Shown here: piece after piece, positions 36,172-43,864 of the stretch
Layout of the letters: each line of letters opens with the position of its first letter
How positions within the stretch are numbered: the stretch's first letter is position 1
From: an uncultured Opitutia bacterium
Lineage (GTDB): Bacteria; Verrucomicrobiota; Verrucomicrobiia; Opitutales; Opitutaceae
Length of the DNA: 64,000 nt
Assembly: GCA_903840415.1 (NCBI GenBank)
Contig: CAIMFY010000083.1
Location: 53,977 to 117,976, forward strand
Direction of reading: 5' to 3'
Position numbers and translations under genes: made by a program
The notes under the pieces: model-generated
The model's input: the letters and a program-made list of their open reading frames with translations, nothing else
Database searches by the model: none
Told to the model about the DNA's origin: nothing

Positions 36172-37860
36172 ATGAAACTGCCACTCCGCCTCGCGTTCTT
36201 CTTTTGCGTGCTCGCGTTTGCGGCCTTCGCTGCGGACGGAACTTTCCCCATCACCATCCGCGTCGATGCGGCGAAACCGCACGGCGAGTTGAAACCGATC
36301 TACCGATTCTTCGGTGCGGACGAGCCGAACTACGCCTACATGAAGGACGGAAAAAAGCTGCTCCACGACATCGGGCAGCTCGGCTCACCGCAGGCATATT
36401 TCCGCGCGCATAGTTTGCTCGTGACCGGCGATGGCACGCCGGCGTTGAAATGGGGCAGCACCAACGCCTATACCGAGGACGCCGCCGGCCGCCCCGTTTA
36501 CGACTGGACGATCGTCGATCGGATTTTCGACACTTATCTGGCCAACGGCGTGAAACCCTACGCACAGATCGGGTTCATGCCGGAGGCGATGTCCACGCAT
36601 CCGCAGCCGTATCAGCATGGATGGCGGCCGGGTTTTCCTTACAACGAAATCTACACCGGCTGGGCTTACCCGCCGAAGGATTATGCGAAATGGGGCGAAC
36701 TGGTTTACCAGTGGGCGAAGCACTGCGTGGAGCGCTACGGCGCGGCGGAGGTGGAGCAGTGGTATTGGGAAGTCTGGAACGAGGCGAACATCCGCGACGG
36801 CTACTGGCGCGGCACGCCGGAGGAATTTTTCAAGCTGCAAGACTACGCGATCGACGCCGTGAGGCGGGCGCTGCCGACCGCGCGCGTCGGCGGCATGGAC
36901 TCGGCGGGTGACGGCGGGAAATTCATGCAGGATTTTCTGGAGCACTGCCTGCATGGAAAAAATTTCGCGACGGGCGCGACGGGCACGCCGCTCGATTTCC
37001 TGTCTTTTCACGCGAAGGGATCGCCGACGTTTGTCGATGGGCATGTGCGCACCGGGATCGCGGCGCAGTTGAAGACGATCGACACGGCATTCGCGAGGTT
37101 CGCCTCGTTTCCCGAACTGAAAAACAAACCGATCGTCATCGGCGAATCCGATCCGGACGGGTGCGCGGCGTGCCAGGGCGCGCAGCTCGGCTACCGCAAC
37201 ACGACGATGTTTTCGAGCTACACGGCGGCGGTCTTCGCGCGGAAGCATCTGCTCGCGGAGAAGCGCGGCGTAAACCTCGAGGGCGCGACGACGTGGGCGT
37301 TTGAGTTTGAAGACCAGCCGTATTTCGCGGGTTTCCGCGTGATGGCGAGCAACGGGCTCACGTTGCCAGTTTTCAACGTCCACCGCATGATGGCGAAAAT
37401 GTCCGGCCAGCGGATCGACGCGGTCAGTTCCGGCGACGCTGGCGTCGAGGCCATCATTAAGTCCGGCGTGCGCGGGGCGGCGCCCGATGTTGCCGCGCTC
37501 GCGAGTTTCGACGCGGTGAAACGCCAGCTCGCCGTGCTCGTGTGGCATTACCACGACGACGACGTGTCCGGCCCTGATGCCGCTGTGTCGTTGAGTCTCG
37601 CCGGCCTGCCCGCCGCCGCGACCACACCGAAGGTCGCGCACTACCGCGTCGATGCCACGCATAGCAACGCCTACACCCTCTGGCAGTCGCTGGGCTCGCC
37701 GACCGCACCGTCGCGCGCGCAATACGCCCAGCTCGAAGCCGCTGCTCAACTGGGCCAACTGGAAAACGCACCCGCGACGGTCACCGTCGAAAACGGCGCC
37801 GCCACGCTCGGCTTCACCCTGCCGCGACAGGCCGTGTCGCTGCTTGTCTTTCAGTGGTGA
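36172..37860 (+). CDS. Exported GH39-type glycoside hydrolase (beta-xylosidase-like)
   Basis: 562 residues with a signal peptide at residues 1-21. The clan A barrel is shown by YWEVWNEAN (acid/base E204) and PIVIGESDPDG (nucleophile E325), with the GH39-like surrounding sequence FGADEPNYAY and GYWRGTPEEFF. Members hydrolyse beta-xylosides or iduronides. A C-terminal beta domain follows from about 450. It starts 13 bases after the kinase-like gene, though a functional link is not obvious. Confidence 0.8.
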   Translation: MKLPLRLAFFFCVLAFAAFAADGTFPITIRVDAAKPHGELKPIYRFFGADEPNYAYMKDGKKLLHDIGQLGSPQAYFRAHSLLVTGDGTPALKWGSTNAYTEDAAGRPVYDWTIVDRIFDTYLANGVKPYAQIGFMPEAMSTHPQPYQHGWRPGFPYNEIYTGWAYPPKDYAKWGELVYQWAKHCVERYGAAEVEQWYWEVWNEANIRDGYWRGTPEEFFKLQDYAIDAVRRALPTARVGGMDSAGDGGKFMQDFLEHCLHGKNFATGATGTPLDFLSFHAKGSPTFVDGHVRTGIAAQLKTIDTAFARFASFPELKNKPIVIGESDPDGCAACQGAQLGYRNTTMFSSYTAAVFARKHLLAEKRGVNLEGATTWAFEFEDQPYFAGFRVMASNGLTLPVFNVHRMMAKMSGQRIDAVSSGDAGVEAIIKSGVRGAAPDVAALASFDAVKRQLAVLVWHYHDDDVSGPDAAVSLSLAGLPAAATTPKVAHYRVDATHSNAYTLWQSLGSPTAPSRAQYAQLEAAAQLGQLENAPATVTVENGAATLGFTLPRQAVSLLVFQW

Positions 37861-37920
37861 TGCGACTTTGAATCGGGGACGCGCCAACCCGGCGTGCTCG
37901 CTGTTTCCCACAGCTCCCAT

Positions 37921-38190
37921 ATGAAAACTCGCATCGGACTCGTCTCCAACCAAGGTCGTCTCGGCCGCAGTGTCACCAAGTTCGTCGAAGTCGAAGGCGC
38001 CAAAGAGCTCGCCGCCGAACTCGCCACGGCCGGCGCCAAACAAGCCGTCCTCTACTGGCGCGATCGCATCGGCGATGGCCACACGGAGGGCCAGCCGTTT
38101 TCCCTCGCGGAATTGAATGCGACCCACTTTACGTGGGCGGCCGATCACCCGAAGGACGGCATGCGCGGGATTTTCTTCGACACGAAGTAG
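37921..38190 (+). CDS. Small conserved-looking protein, function unknown
   Basis: 89 residues from the ATG at 37921, no signal peptide, mixed alpha/beta composition (MKTRIGLVSNQGRLG, KELAAELATAGAKQAVLYW). It lies between GH39 and the lipoprotein gene, with a stem-loop after it. I recognise no family. The codon use matches the neighbours, which supports it being real. Confidence 0.6.
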   Translation: MKTRIGLVSNQGRLGRSVTKFVEVEGAKELAAELATAGAKQAVLYWRDRIGDGHTEGQPFSLAELNATHFTWAADHPKDGMRGIFFDTK

Positions 38191-38205
38191 TCGCCCCCGC
38201 GGGAC

Positions 38206-38229
38206 GGCGGATGCACTACATCATCCGCC
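38206..38229 (+). terminator. Possible terminator stem-loop after the 89-residue protein
   Basis: GGCGGATG (38206-38213) pairs with CATCCGCC (38222-38229) around an 8-base loop, followed by GAAAATTCTTT. The T-content after the stem is modest, so a Rho-independent role is uncertain. Confidence 0.45.
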
Positions 38230-38324
38230 GAAAATTCTTTCGGTCCAGTTGACGCCATCGGGCGGCGGCACAAGCCGCGCGAAATCTCATTTCGTTTTTC
38301 GCCAAGTCGATCTACCGTGGGCCC

Positions 38325-38753
38325 ATGAATGTCCGGAGCTTAGTCCCCTTCGCGGTCGTGTGCCTGCTCGCCAATGTCGTTGGCGGGTGTGGTTCGCCGT
38401 CGGCTGAAACTGGTCGCAATAAAAATCCCGCGATCGTCATGGAGCTCGATCCGAATTTGTCGAAGGCGATCGCCACGGTGCGCATCGGCGACGAGGTGAA
38501 GTTTGTGCTGCCCGCCAGACGTGGACCGGAGTTTGTCTGGCAAATCGTGTCGAACGATCCGCGATTTCTGCGGCCGTCGAGTGGATTTGTTTACAAGCCG
38601 GGAGTCGCCGGAGCAGCCGGCACCTCGACCGTGGCCTTTATCGCCCAGCGGCCGAGCCGCGGCTTTCTGCGTTTTGCTTATGTGCCGGCCGCAGGTGGCA
38701 AGGAAACCGAGCTCGTCGAAGCCTACGAAATTCGCGTGACCGTGCGGCCGTAG
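38325..38753 (+). CDS. Chagasin-like (I42 type) lipoprotein
   Basis: 142 residues with a lipobox ending VVGGC at residue 22. The mature part matches the pattern of chagasin-type cysteine protease inhibitors: IGDEVKFVLPARRGPEFVWQI for the L4 loop region, where the usual NPTTGYxW is changed to RGPEFVW, then GAAGTSTVAFIAQRP and FLRFAYVP. It would protect the envelope from cysteine proteases or serve as an adhesion-like beta domain. The assignment is by pattern only, since the family tolerates wide variation. Confidence 0.6.
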   Translation: MNVRSLVPFAVVCLLANVVGGCGSPSAETGRNKNPAIVMELDPNLSKAIATVRIGDEVKFVLPARRGPEFVWQIVSNDPRFLRPSSGFVYKPGVAGAAGTSTVAFIAQRPSRGFLRFAYVPAAGGKETELVEAYEIRVTVRP

Positions 38754-38768
38754 CTGCAGCGGCGGGCG

Positions 38769-40541
38769 TTACTTCGCGGCTGACGCCGCGTCCGCCGGTT
38801 TAGGCAGGCTCGCTTTGAGCGCGTCAAACCTGTCGCGGGTCGCACCATCAGGCGCGATACGCCGGCCCAGATCGATGAGCGACATGGCATCGGCCGCGAG
38901 ACCCGACTTCGCCTTCAGTGCGGCGTCTTGAAAAACAAGCGTCGCGTTGCGGGGGAACCGCCGCACGCCTTCGTCGAGCACGGCGAGGTGTTGCGCAGTC
39001 GGCGCCACGATGCTGCGGCTCCATGCCTCGCCAATCGCCTCGTAAACCTCCGAGAGCGCCGGCGGCTGGCCGCGGGCCGCAAACAGCGGCGTAAGCACCG
39101 CCGCCGTTTGCTCAGCGCTGAATTTTTCTCCGGCGGCGGGATGCGCGTCGGCCTCCGCAAATCGCATCCGTGCCAACGCGAGATACGCGTGCGGCCGGAC
39201 CGCCTGCGCGCGCGCCGCCGCCTCTAGAAATTTTCGCGCGCGCGCCGGCTCGCCCGCCGCCTGCTCCTGCAATCCCAGTGCCGCGAGCAACTGCGGATCG
39301 CGTTCCCCGCGGATGTAGGGCGCGATCATCGCGAGGTGCGCGGCAGCCTCATGGCCGGCGAGCCGCAGGGCATCGCCCTTGATCCGGCCCACCTCCGCTT
39401 CAGTCGCTTCGCGCAATTCAAACGCTGGCGGCACCGGCAGCTTTTGGCCTTTCGAGGCTCGGATGCCTGCGACGGTGTGGGCCGTAAACTCCACGTAACC
39501 GCGGATCGTCATCCCCATGTCCTTGTAACTTTGCTTGAAGCATTCCTTGAAGAGCGCTTCGGAGACCGGTTCCCGGTCCAGCCGCTGGATGAACTTGATA
39601 AACGCGGCCTGATGTTTGCCCATGTCGCCGTAAAGCCCCCAGTGCACGAATGCATAGCTCTGCTTCGCCCACGTGCTGCCAAGCGGATTGCGCGCCGTGT
39701 CTGAGTCGTTCGCCACCGCGAACACCTCCGCCATCGGCAGCAGCGCTCGGTGGGCGAGCGCTGCATTGAAATCGCGATCTTCCTGCGGCGCGGTGCCGCC
39801 GCCGCCCACGGCGTTCATCCCCGCCTGCATCGTGGAAATCGTGTTCGGATCCTCGACCTTGCCGACCATAACCGAGGTGGTGGTGACCTCCATCGCCATG
39901 AAAATCTGGGCCAGCCCTTCCTCGAGCCACGCCGCCGGCCGCGGTTGGAGGCCGTCCATGAGGAAATGGATGTATTCCCGGTAAAGCTGCTTGTAGGCGT
40001 CGACCTCGAAGCCCGGATCGCCACCGCCGCCGATGGAGTTGCCGTCGGCATCCGTCGTCGGCGCTGCGGCGACTGCCGCCATGCCCTCAGGCGTGACGAG
40101 GTTGATCACCTTGGCCTCGTAATCGATCACGATCGCCGAGAGTTCGGGACCGCGCAGGGTGAGGCTCGCCATCGCCCGATCGGGATGCGATTCGCCCTTC
40201 GGAATAAACGCATCAAACTTGCCGCCGCGCCCGCAGATGATGAGTGACGCCGGCACCGCGGACGGCCGCTGGATGCCCGGCCACACGAAGCCGAGCGCGA
40301 GTGAGTAGCGCTGGAAATCGTCCACAATTTTCTTCGTCGCCTTCACGGACGCGTTGGACAGCACCTCGAAACCGGCGATGCGACCGTAGTGCCACTGCTC
40401 CGGCGGCGGCAACTCGCGCGAGTCCGTCACGGTGTAGGTCGGCAGCTCGATCGCCTTCTCGTTCGCCACGTCCTGCCCGGCGGCAAGCAAGGGACCGGCG
40501 GCGGTGACAAAAAACAAACAGCGAAAAAGCGGAGCGTTCAT
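38769..40541 (-). CDS. Exported TPR protein with degenerate peptidase-MA-like domain
   Basis: 590 residues from the ATG at 40541, with a signal peptide up to about residue 22. Residues 180-220 hold REYIHFLM (188-195) and PAAWLEEGLAQIF (202-214), where zinc peptidases of the MA type have HExxH followed by WLxEGLA. The first zinc histidine is replaced by R188, while E189, H192 and E208 remain. Residues from about 380 on are TPR-like repeats. Such proteins are common in this group and may bind rather than cleave peptides. It converges with the lipoprotein gene. Confidence 0.75.
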   Translation of the reverse strand: MNAPLFRCLFFVTAAGPLLAAGQDVANEKAIELPTYTVTDSRELPPPEQWHYGRIAGFEVLSNASVKATKKIVDDFQRYSLALGFVWPGIQRPSAVPASLIICGRGGKFDAFIPKGESHPDRAMASLTLRGPELSAIVIDYEAKVINLVTPEGMAAVAAAPTTDADGNSIGGGGDPGFEVDAYKQLYREYIHFLMDGLQPRPAAWLEEGLAQIFMAMEVTTTSVMVGKVEDPNTISTMQAGMNAVGGGGTAPQEDRDFNAALAHRALLPMAEVFAVANDSDTARNPLGSTWAKQSYAFVHWGLYGDMGKHQAAFIKFIQRLDREPVSEALFKECFKQSYKDMGMTIRGYVEFTAHTVAGIRASKGQKLPVPPAFELREATEAEVGRIKGDALRLAGHEAAAHLAMIAPYIRGERDPQLLAALGLQEQAAGEPARARKFLEAAARAQAVRPHAYLALARMRFAEADAHPAAGEKFSAEQTAAVLTPLFAARGQPPALSEVYEAIGEAWSRSIVAPTAQHLAVLDEGVRRFPRNATLVFQDAALKAKSGLAADAMSLIDLGRRIAPDGATRDRFDALKASLPKPADAASAAK

Positions 40542-40610
40542 GCGCACCCGGACAGACGGCACCGGGCGGCAATCGGTTTCAAGATTCAAGTGCTTCGCCC
40601 GAGCCGCGCG

Positions 40611-40931
40611 CTAACCCGGCAGCCAGGCGCCGGCATGCGCCAATTCTTCCTCGGAGATTTTTTCATCCGGCAATTCCTCCAGCGGCGCGAACCGCTCCGA
40701 CGAAAACCCGAGTTCCTGATTACCCTGATGAAACGGATCGGGCGGGTTCTTGAGCTCTTCCAACAGCAGGCCGACAGTCGCCGTCTCGCCGCCGCGCACG
40801 ATCTTTTCGCGGCCGAGGAAGACTTCGCGGATCGTGTAGACGTCGTGCTTCACCGGGAGCTGCTGGTAGAGCGAGCGGATGGTGGGAGTGAAGGTGTCGT
40901 TCACGCAGACGACGCGCTGGCCTTTGATCAT
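40611..40931 (-). CDS. Small unknown protein
   Basis: 106 residues from the ATG at 40931 (MIKGQRVVCVNDTFTP). It is acidic at the C-terminus (LPDEKISEEELAHAG), with no signal or membrane segment. The start is chosen because the in-frame upstream part reads as the pyrimidine-rich intergenic repeat. The pattern is protein-like, but I recognise no family. Confidence 0.7.
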   Translation of the reverse strand: MIKGQRVVCVNDTFTPTIRSLYQQLPVKHDVYTIREVFLGREKIVRGGETATVGLLLEELKNPPDPFHQGNQELGFSSERFAPLEELPDEKISEEELAHAGAWLPG

Positions 40932-40956
40932 GGGGACGAGCAAAGATGAAATTTGG

Positions 40957-41002
40957 GGAAAGAAGAAAGCAGAAACCGCCCTGTTCTCCGTTTCTTCTTT
41001 CC
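40957..41002. repeat. 12-bp purine/pyrimidine inverted repeat
   Basis: GGAAAGAAGAAA (40957-40968) is repeated inverted as TTTCTTCTTTCC (40991-41002) with a 22-base loop. It sits between the beta-barrel stop and the small gene's start. No T-run follows on the minus strand. It may be an mRNA stabilising element or a small dispersed repeat. Confidence 0.45.
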
Positions 41003-41029
41003 TATTTTCGGCCGGTTTCGTCTTCGCCT

Positions 41030-42016
41030 TCAGAACTGCCAGCGCACCGTGCCGCCGAGCCCGAGATCCCATTTCTTATAGTCGTTGACGGTGACGTCGG
41101 AACTCTCGCGTTGCTCGTGGCCGAACGAGAGGCGTGCCTCGGCATGTTCGCCAAGGACGCGGGTGAGGCTCACGCGGGCGAAGATGTGCCGGTCGTTGCG
41201 GCTGCGATCGGCGTGGGTGTAGTGCGTGGCTTGCAGACGCAGCGAGGGTTGCAGGCGCCACTGCGCGCCGAGGCGGCGTTCGAGCGTGGCGACGAGGGAG
41301 AGTTCAGCGCGGTCGTTCCAACTGTCGGGCAGCAGGCCGAAGGAGTCGGTGCGCGTCCAGCGCTGGGCGCCGTCGAGACCGGCGGCCAACACGGTGTTGG
41401 GGCGAAGCGTCCACTGGCGAAACACCTGCCAGTCGGCGACGGTCTCGCGATAAAATTGGCGGCCCATGCTGCGGCTGCGCAACGCCGTCTCACCCAGGCC
41501 GCCGGCGGCAAGCCAGTTGCCGCGCTGCCAGGTGAGCGACGTTCGCACCGCGCCCAAATCAAAATTATTCCGGCTGAGCTCAATGAAGTTCACCGGGAGG
41601 TTGGCGTTGTCGAGGAACCCGTAGCGGTAGATTTGGGCGCGCGTGCCAATGTCCCAGCGCCACTTCCCGCCGCGCCACGCGATTTCCTTCGCGCGCCAGA
41701 TGAGGCCGGCCTGCGCCGAAAGCAGAGTGGATTTCGTGGGGTGCGTCGGCGCGAGCAGCACATTGTTCGTGCCGAGGTATTCACAATCGGTCCAGACTTC
41801 GAACCGGCGCACGGCGGGTTTGGCCTGCAACAGAAATTGCGGTCCGACGTCTTCCGTTTCACCGGCGAAAATTTCGGCCACGGTCATTGCGGGAGTCGTG
41901 CCCGCGGCGGAAACACTTTGCGCAGCGGCCGAAACCGCGGCAGCCACGCTGAGAACGCCTGCACCGAGTGTGCGGAGAAAAATCTTTGTGACCGATCGCG
42001 GTGAGGGCGGGTTCAT
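41030..42016 (-). CDS. Outer-membrane beta-barrel protein
   Basis: 328 residues from the ATG at 42016, which overlaps the FecR gene stop (ATGA). A signal peptide is followed by regularly alternating amphipathic strands (WRWDIGTRAQIYRYGF, QWRLQPSLRLQATHY) and the C-terminal aromatic VRWQF that BAM recognises. It is the last gene of the CHASE2-cyclase/FecR unit and may be the surface component sensed by it. No transport substrate can be proposed. Confidence 0.8.
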   Translation of the reverse strand: MNPPSPRSVTKIFLRTLGAGVLSVAAAVSAAAQSVSAAGTTPAMTVAEIFAGETEDVGPQFLLQAKPAVRRFEVWTDCEYLGTNNVLLAPTHPTKSTLLSAQAGLIWRAKEIAWRGGKWRWDIGTRAQIYRYGFLDNANLPVNFIELSRNNFDLGAVRTSLTWQRGNWLAAGGLGETALRSRSMGRQFYRETVADWQVFRQWTLRPNTVLAAGLDGAQRWTRTDSFGLLPDSWNDRAELSLVATLERRLGAQWRLQPSLRLQATHYTHADRSRNDRHIFARVSLTRVLGEHAEARLSFGHEQRESSDVTVNDYKKWDLGLGGTVRWQF

Positions 42017-43857
42017 GGGCCGGGTTTCGCGATGGTGATGGCGGGCGGCTGCGTGCCGGCGCCGCCGGCGGTCACGGCAACGAAATTTTGCGCGGGTTGG
42101 CCGGCGTAGGTGACGGCGCTCACGAAATTCACGTAGCCGGTGAGCACGGCAGCGTTCGTGTTGGGCGCGGGTGCGAGCAGACCTTGATCGCTCACGAGCC
42201 GCACGATGGCGCCGGCGGGGAACTGCACGTTTTGCAGCGCGAGGGTGCGGGAGCCGAGGTTGATTTCCTTGAACGCATCGAAGGCGACCGTGCGCACATC
42301 GAGCAGTCCGTTGCCCGTCGCCTGAAACACCGCCGTCGCTGGCGTCGCGGTCGAGAGCGTGAGCTGGCTGAGCGTCATGTCGCCCCCGGAGTCGAGCCAC
42401 ACGCCGGTGCCGGCGAAAATCGTCGAGGTCGTCAGGCTCACGCTCAGGCCTCCCTGCGCCGCGAAAAGCGAGCCGGCGGCGTTGACGGTCGAGCCGCTGA
42501 GTCGCACGGCGCCGAGGGGCGCGTCGAGGTTCACGGCGCTCGGAATCACGGTGGTTTCGCCGATGGCACCGGTGCCGGCGAGCAGCGCGTTGGCGACCTG
42601 CACATCGCCGGCATGCGACTGGAGCAGCAGGCCGCCCGCGAGATTTGAAATGGCGCCGCCGCTGAGGTTGAAGGTCACGTCGGTGTCGAAATAAAGGGTG
42701 AGCGGCACCGCGCCAATGCGGGCATCAGCCGAAATTGTGGCGCCCGCGGGGACATTGACCTGCGGGCTGAAAAACCGGACGAAATCGACGCTCGCGAGAT
42801 CGGTGAGCCGCGTGGAGCCGGCAAACGTGATCGCGTTGCGGGCGACAAATTGAAATTCGCGCGGCCCGGTCCACTCACTGAAGCTGAGCGTCGGCGTGGC
42901 AATGTCGATCGAGAGGCCGAGCAGGCCGGTGAGCAGGATGTCGGACTCTTTGTTGAGGTAGGCGCTCTCCGCGGCGGGTACGAGCAGCGGCGTTGTAAAG
43001 AGTCGCGCGTAGGGCAGCGCCGCGCTGGTGAGGCGGGCCGGCGTGTTGAGGGCGAGTCGGTTGTCGCCAGTGAACGGGCCGGTGAGTTTGTCGTCCGAGT
43101 CCGGGCCGGCCGTCTCGATGCCGTTCACCTGCTGATCACTCGTCGCGGTGAAAACCAAAAATCCGGTCGTGACAAACCGCCCCTCGCCGACCGCGCGGCG
43201 CTGTTCCGTCACGGCATTGTCCACTTTATCCTTCGACGGCAGAGGCCGGGCGAAACCGTTCACGAGCTGCGAGCCGCGCACCTGTTGGGCGAGATCGAAA
43301 TACAAGACCGGGCCCGGCGCGCCGGTGCCACCGGGGCCCGGGCGCACGAACGTCATCTGCCCCGCGTCGAGCGCGAGCCGCGCCCCAGCGGCGAAATCCA
43401 CCTGCGCGCGGCCTTCGAGCACGAGCAATTTGAACCCGCCGTCGGGCGTGGCCGCCGCGATGATTGTCGTACCGAGCACCGAAGCGGAGGCTGACGGCGA
43501 GTGGACCGTGCCGCCGCCCTTGCCGGTCGGCGAATGAAACAGCACGCTGCCCTGCTCCAGCCGCAATTCGCGCGTGGCGCGGTCGAAGGCAAAAAGCGTG
43601 TTGGCCCCGAGGCGCGTGATCGTGCCGTCGGGCGATTCGAGCTCGGCGCGCGAGGCCCGGCCCGTGCGCAACCGATCGGGCGCGTGCAGAACCGTGCGCA
43701 CCGTCGCGGGCGCGGTTTGCTGCGTGGGCATCGCAATGCGTTGGACGTCGTTGACGACCTGGGTGACGACCGATTCCTCGAGCGGCAGCGGCGCGGCGGC
43801 CAACGCCACGGACAGCGGAACAAGGAGCGGGAGCAATCGCAGGAAGCGACGATTCAT
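42013..43857 (-). CDS. Exported FecR-domain beta-helical protein
   Basis: 614 residues from the ATG at 43857, with a signal peptide (MNRRFLRLLPLLVPLSVALAA). Residues about 45-160 form the FecR domain: DRLRTGRASRAELESPDGTITRLGANT, then LEQGSVLFHSP and VEGRAQV-like strands. The remainder is a long repetitive beta region (LTLYFDTDVTFNLSGGAISNLAGG, VRLSGSTVNAAGSLFAAQGG) reminiscent of a filamentous-haemagglutinin helix. It lies 7 bases after the cyclase gene and overlaps the barrel gene. FecR in such units passes envelope status to a CHASE2 receptor. Confidence 0.85.
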   Translation of the reverse strand: MNRRFLRLLPLLVPLSVALAAAPLPLEESVVTQVVNDVQRIAMPTQQTAPATVRTVLHAPDRLRTGRASRAELESPDGTITRLGANTLFAFDRATRELRLEQGSVLFHSPTGKGGGTVHSPSASASVLGTTIIAAATPDGGFKLLVLEGRAQVDFAAGARLALDAGQMTFVRPGPGGTGAPGPVLYFDLAQQVRGSQLVNGFARPLPSKDKVDNAVTEQRRAVGEGRFVTTGFLVFTATSDQQVNGIETAGPDSDDKLTGPFTGDNRLALNTPARLTSAALPYARLFTTPLLVPAAESAYLNKESDILLTGLLGLSIDIATPTLSFSEWTGPREFQFVARNAITFAGSTRLTDLASVDFVRFFSPQVNVPAGATISADARIGAVPLTLYFDTDVTFNLSGGAISNLAGGLLLQSHAGDVQVANALLAGTGAIGETTVIPSAVNLDAPLGAVRLSGSTVNAAGSLFAAQGGLSVSLTTSTIFAGTGVWLDSGGDMTLSQLTLSTATPATAVFQATGNGLLDVRTVAFDAFKEINLGSRTLALQNVQFPAGAIVRLVSDQGLLAPAPNTNAAVLTGYVNFVSAVTYAGQPAQNFVAVTAGGAGTQPPAITIAKPGP

Positions 43858-43864
43858 AGTGAGA

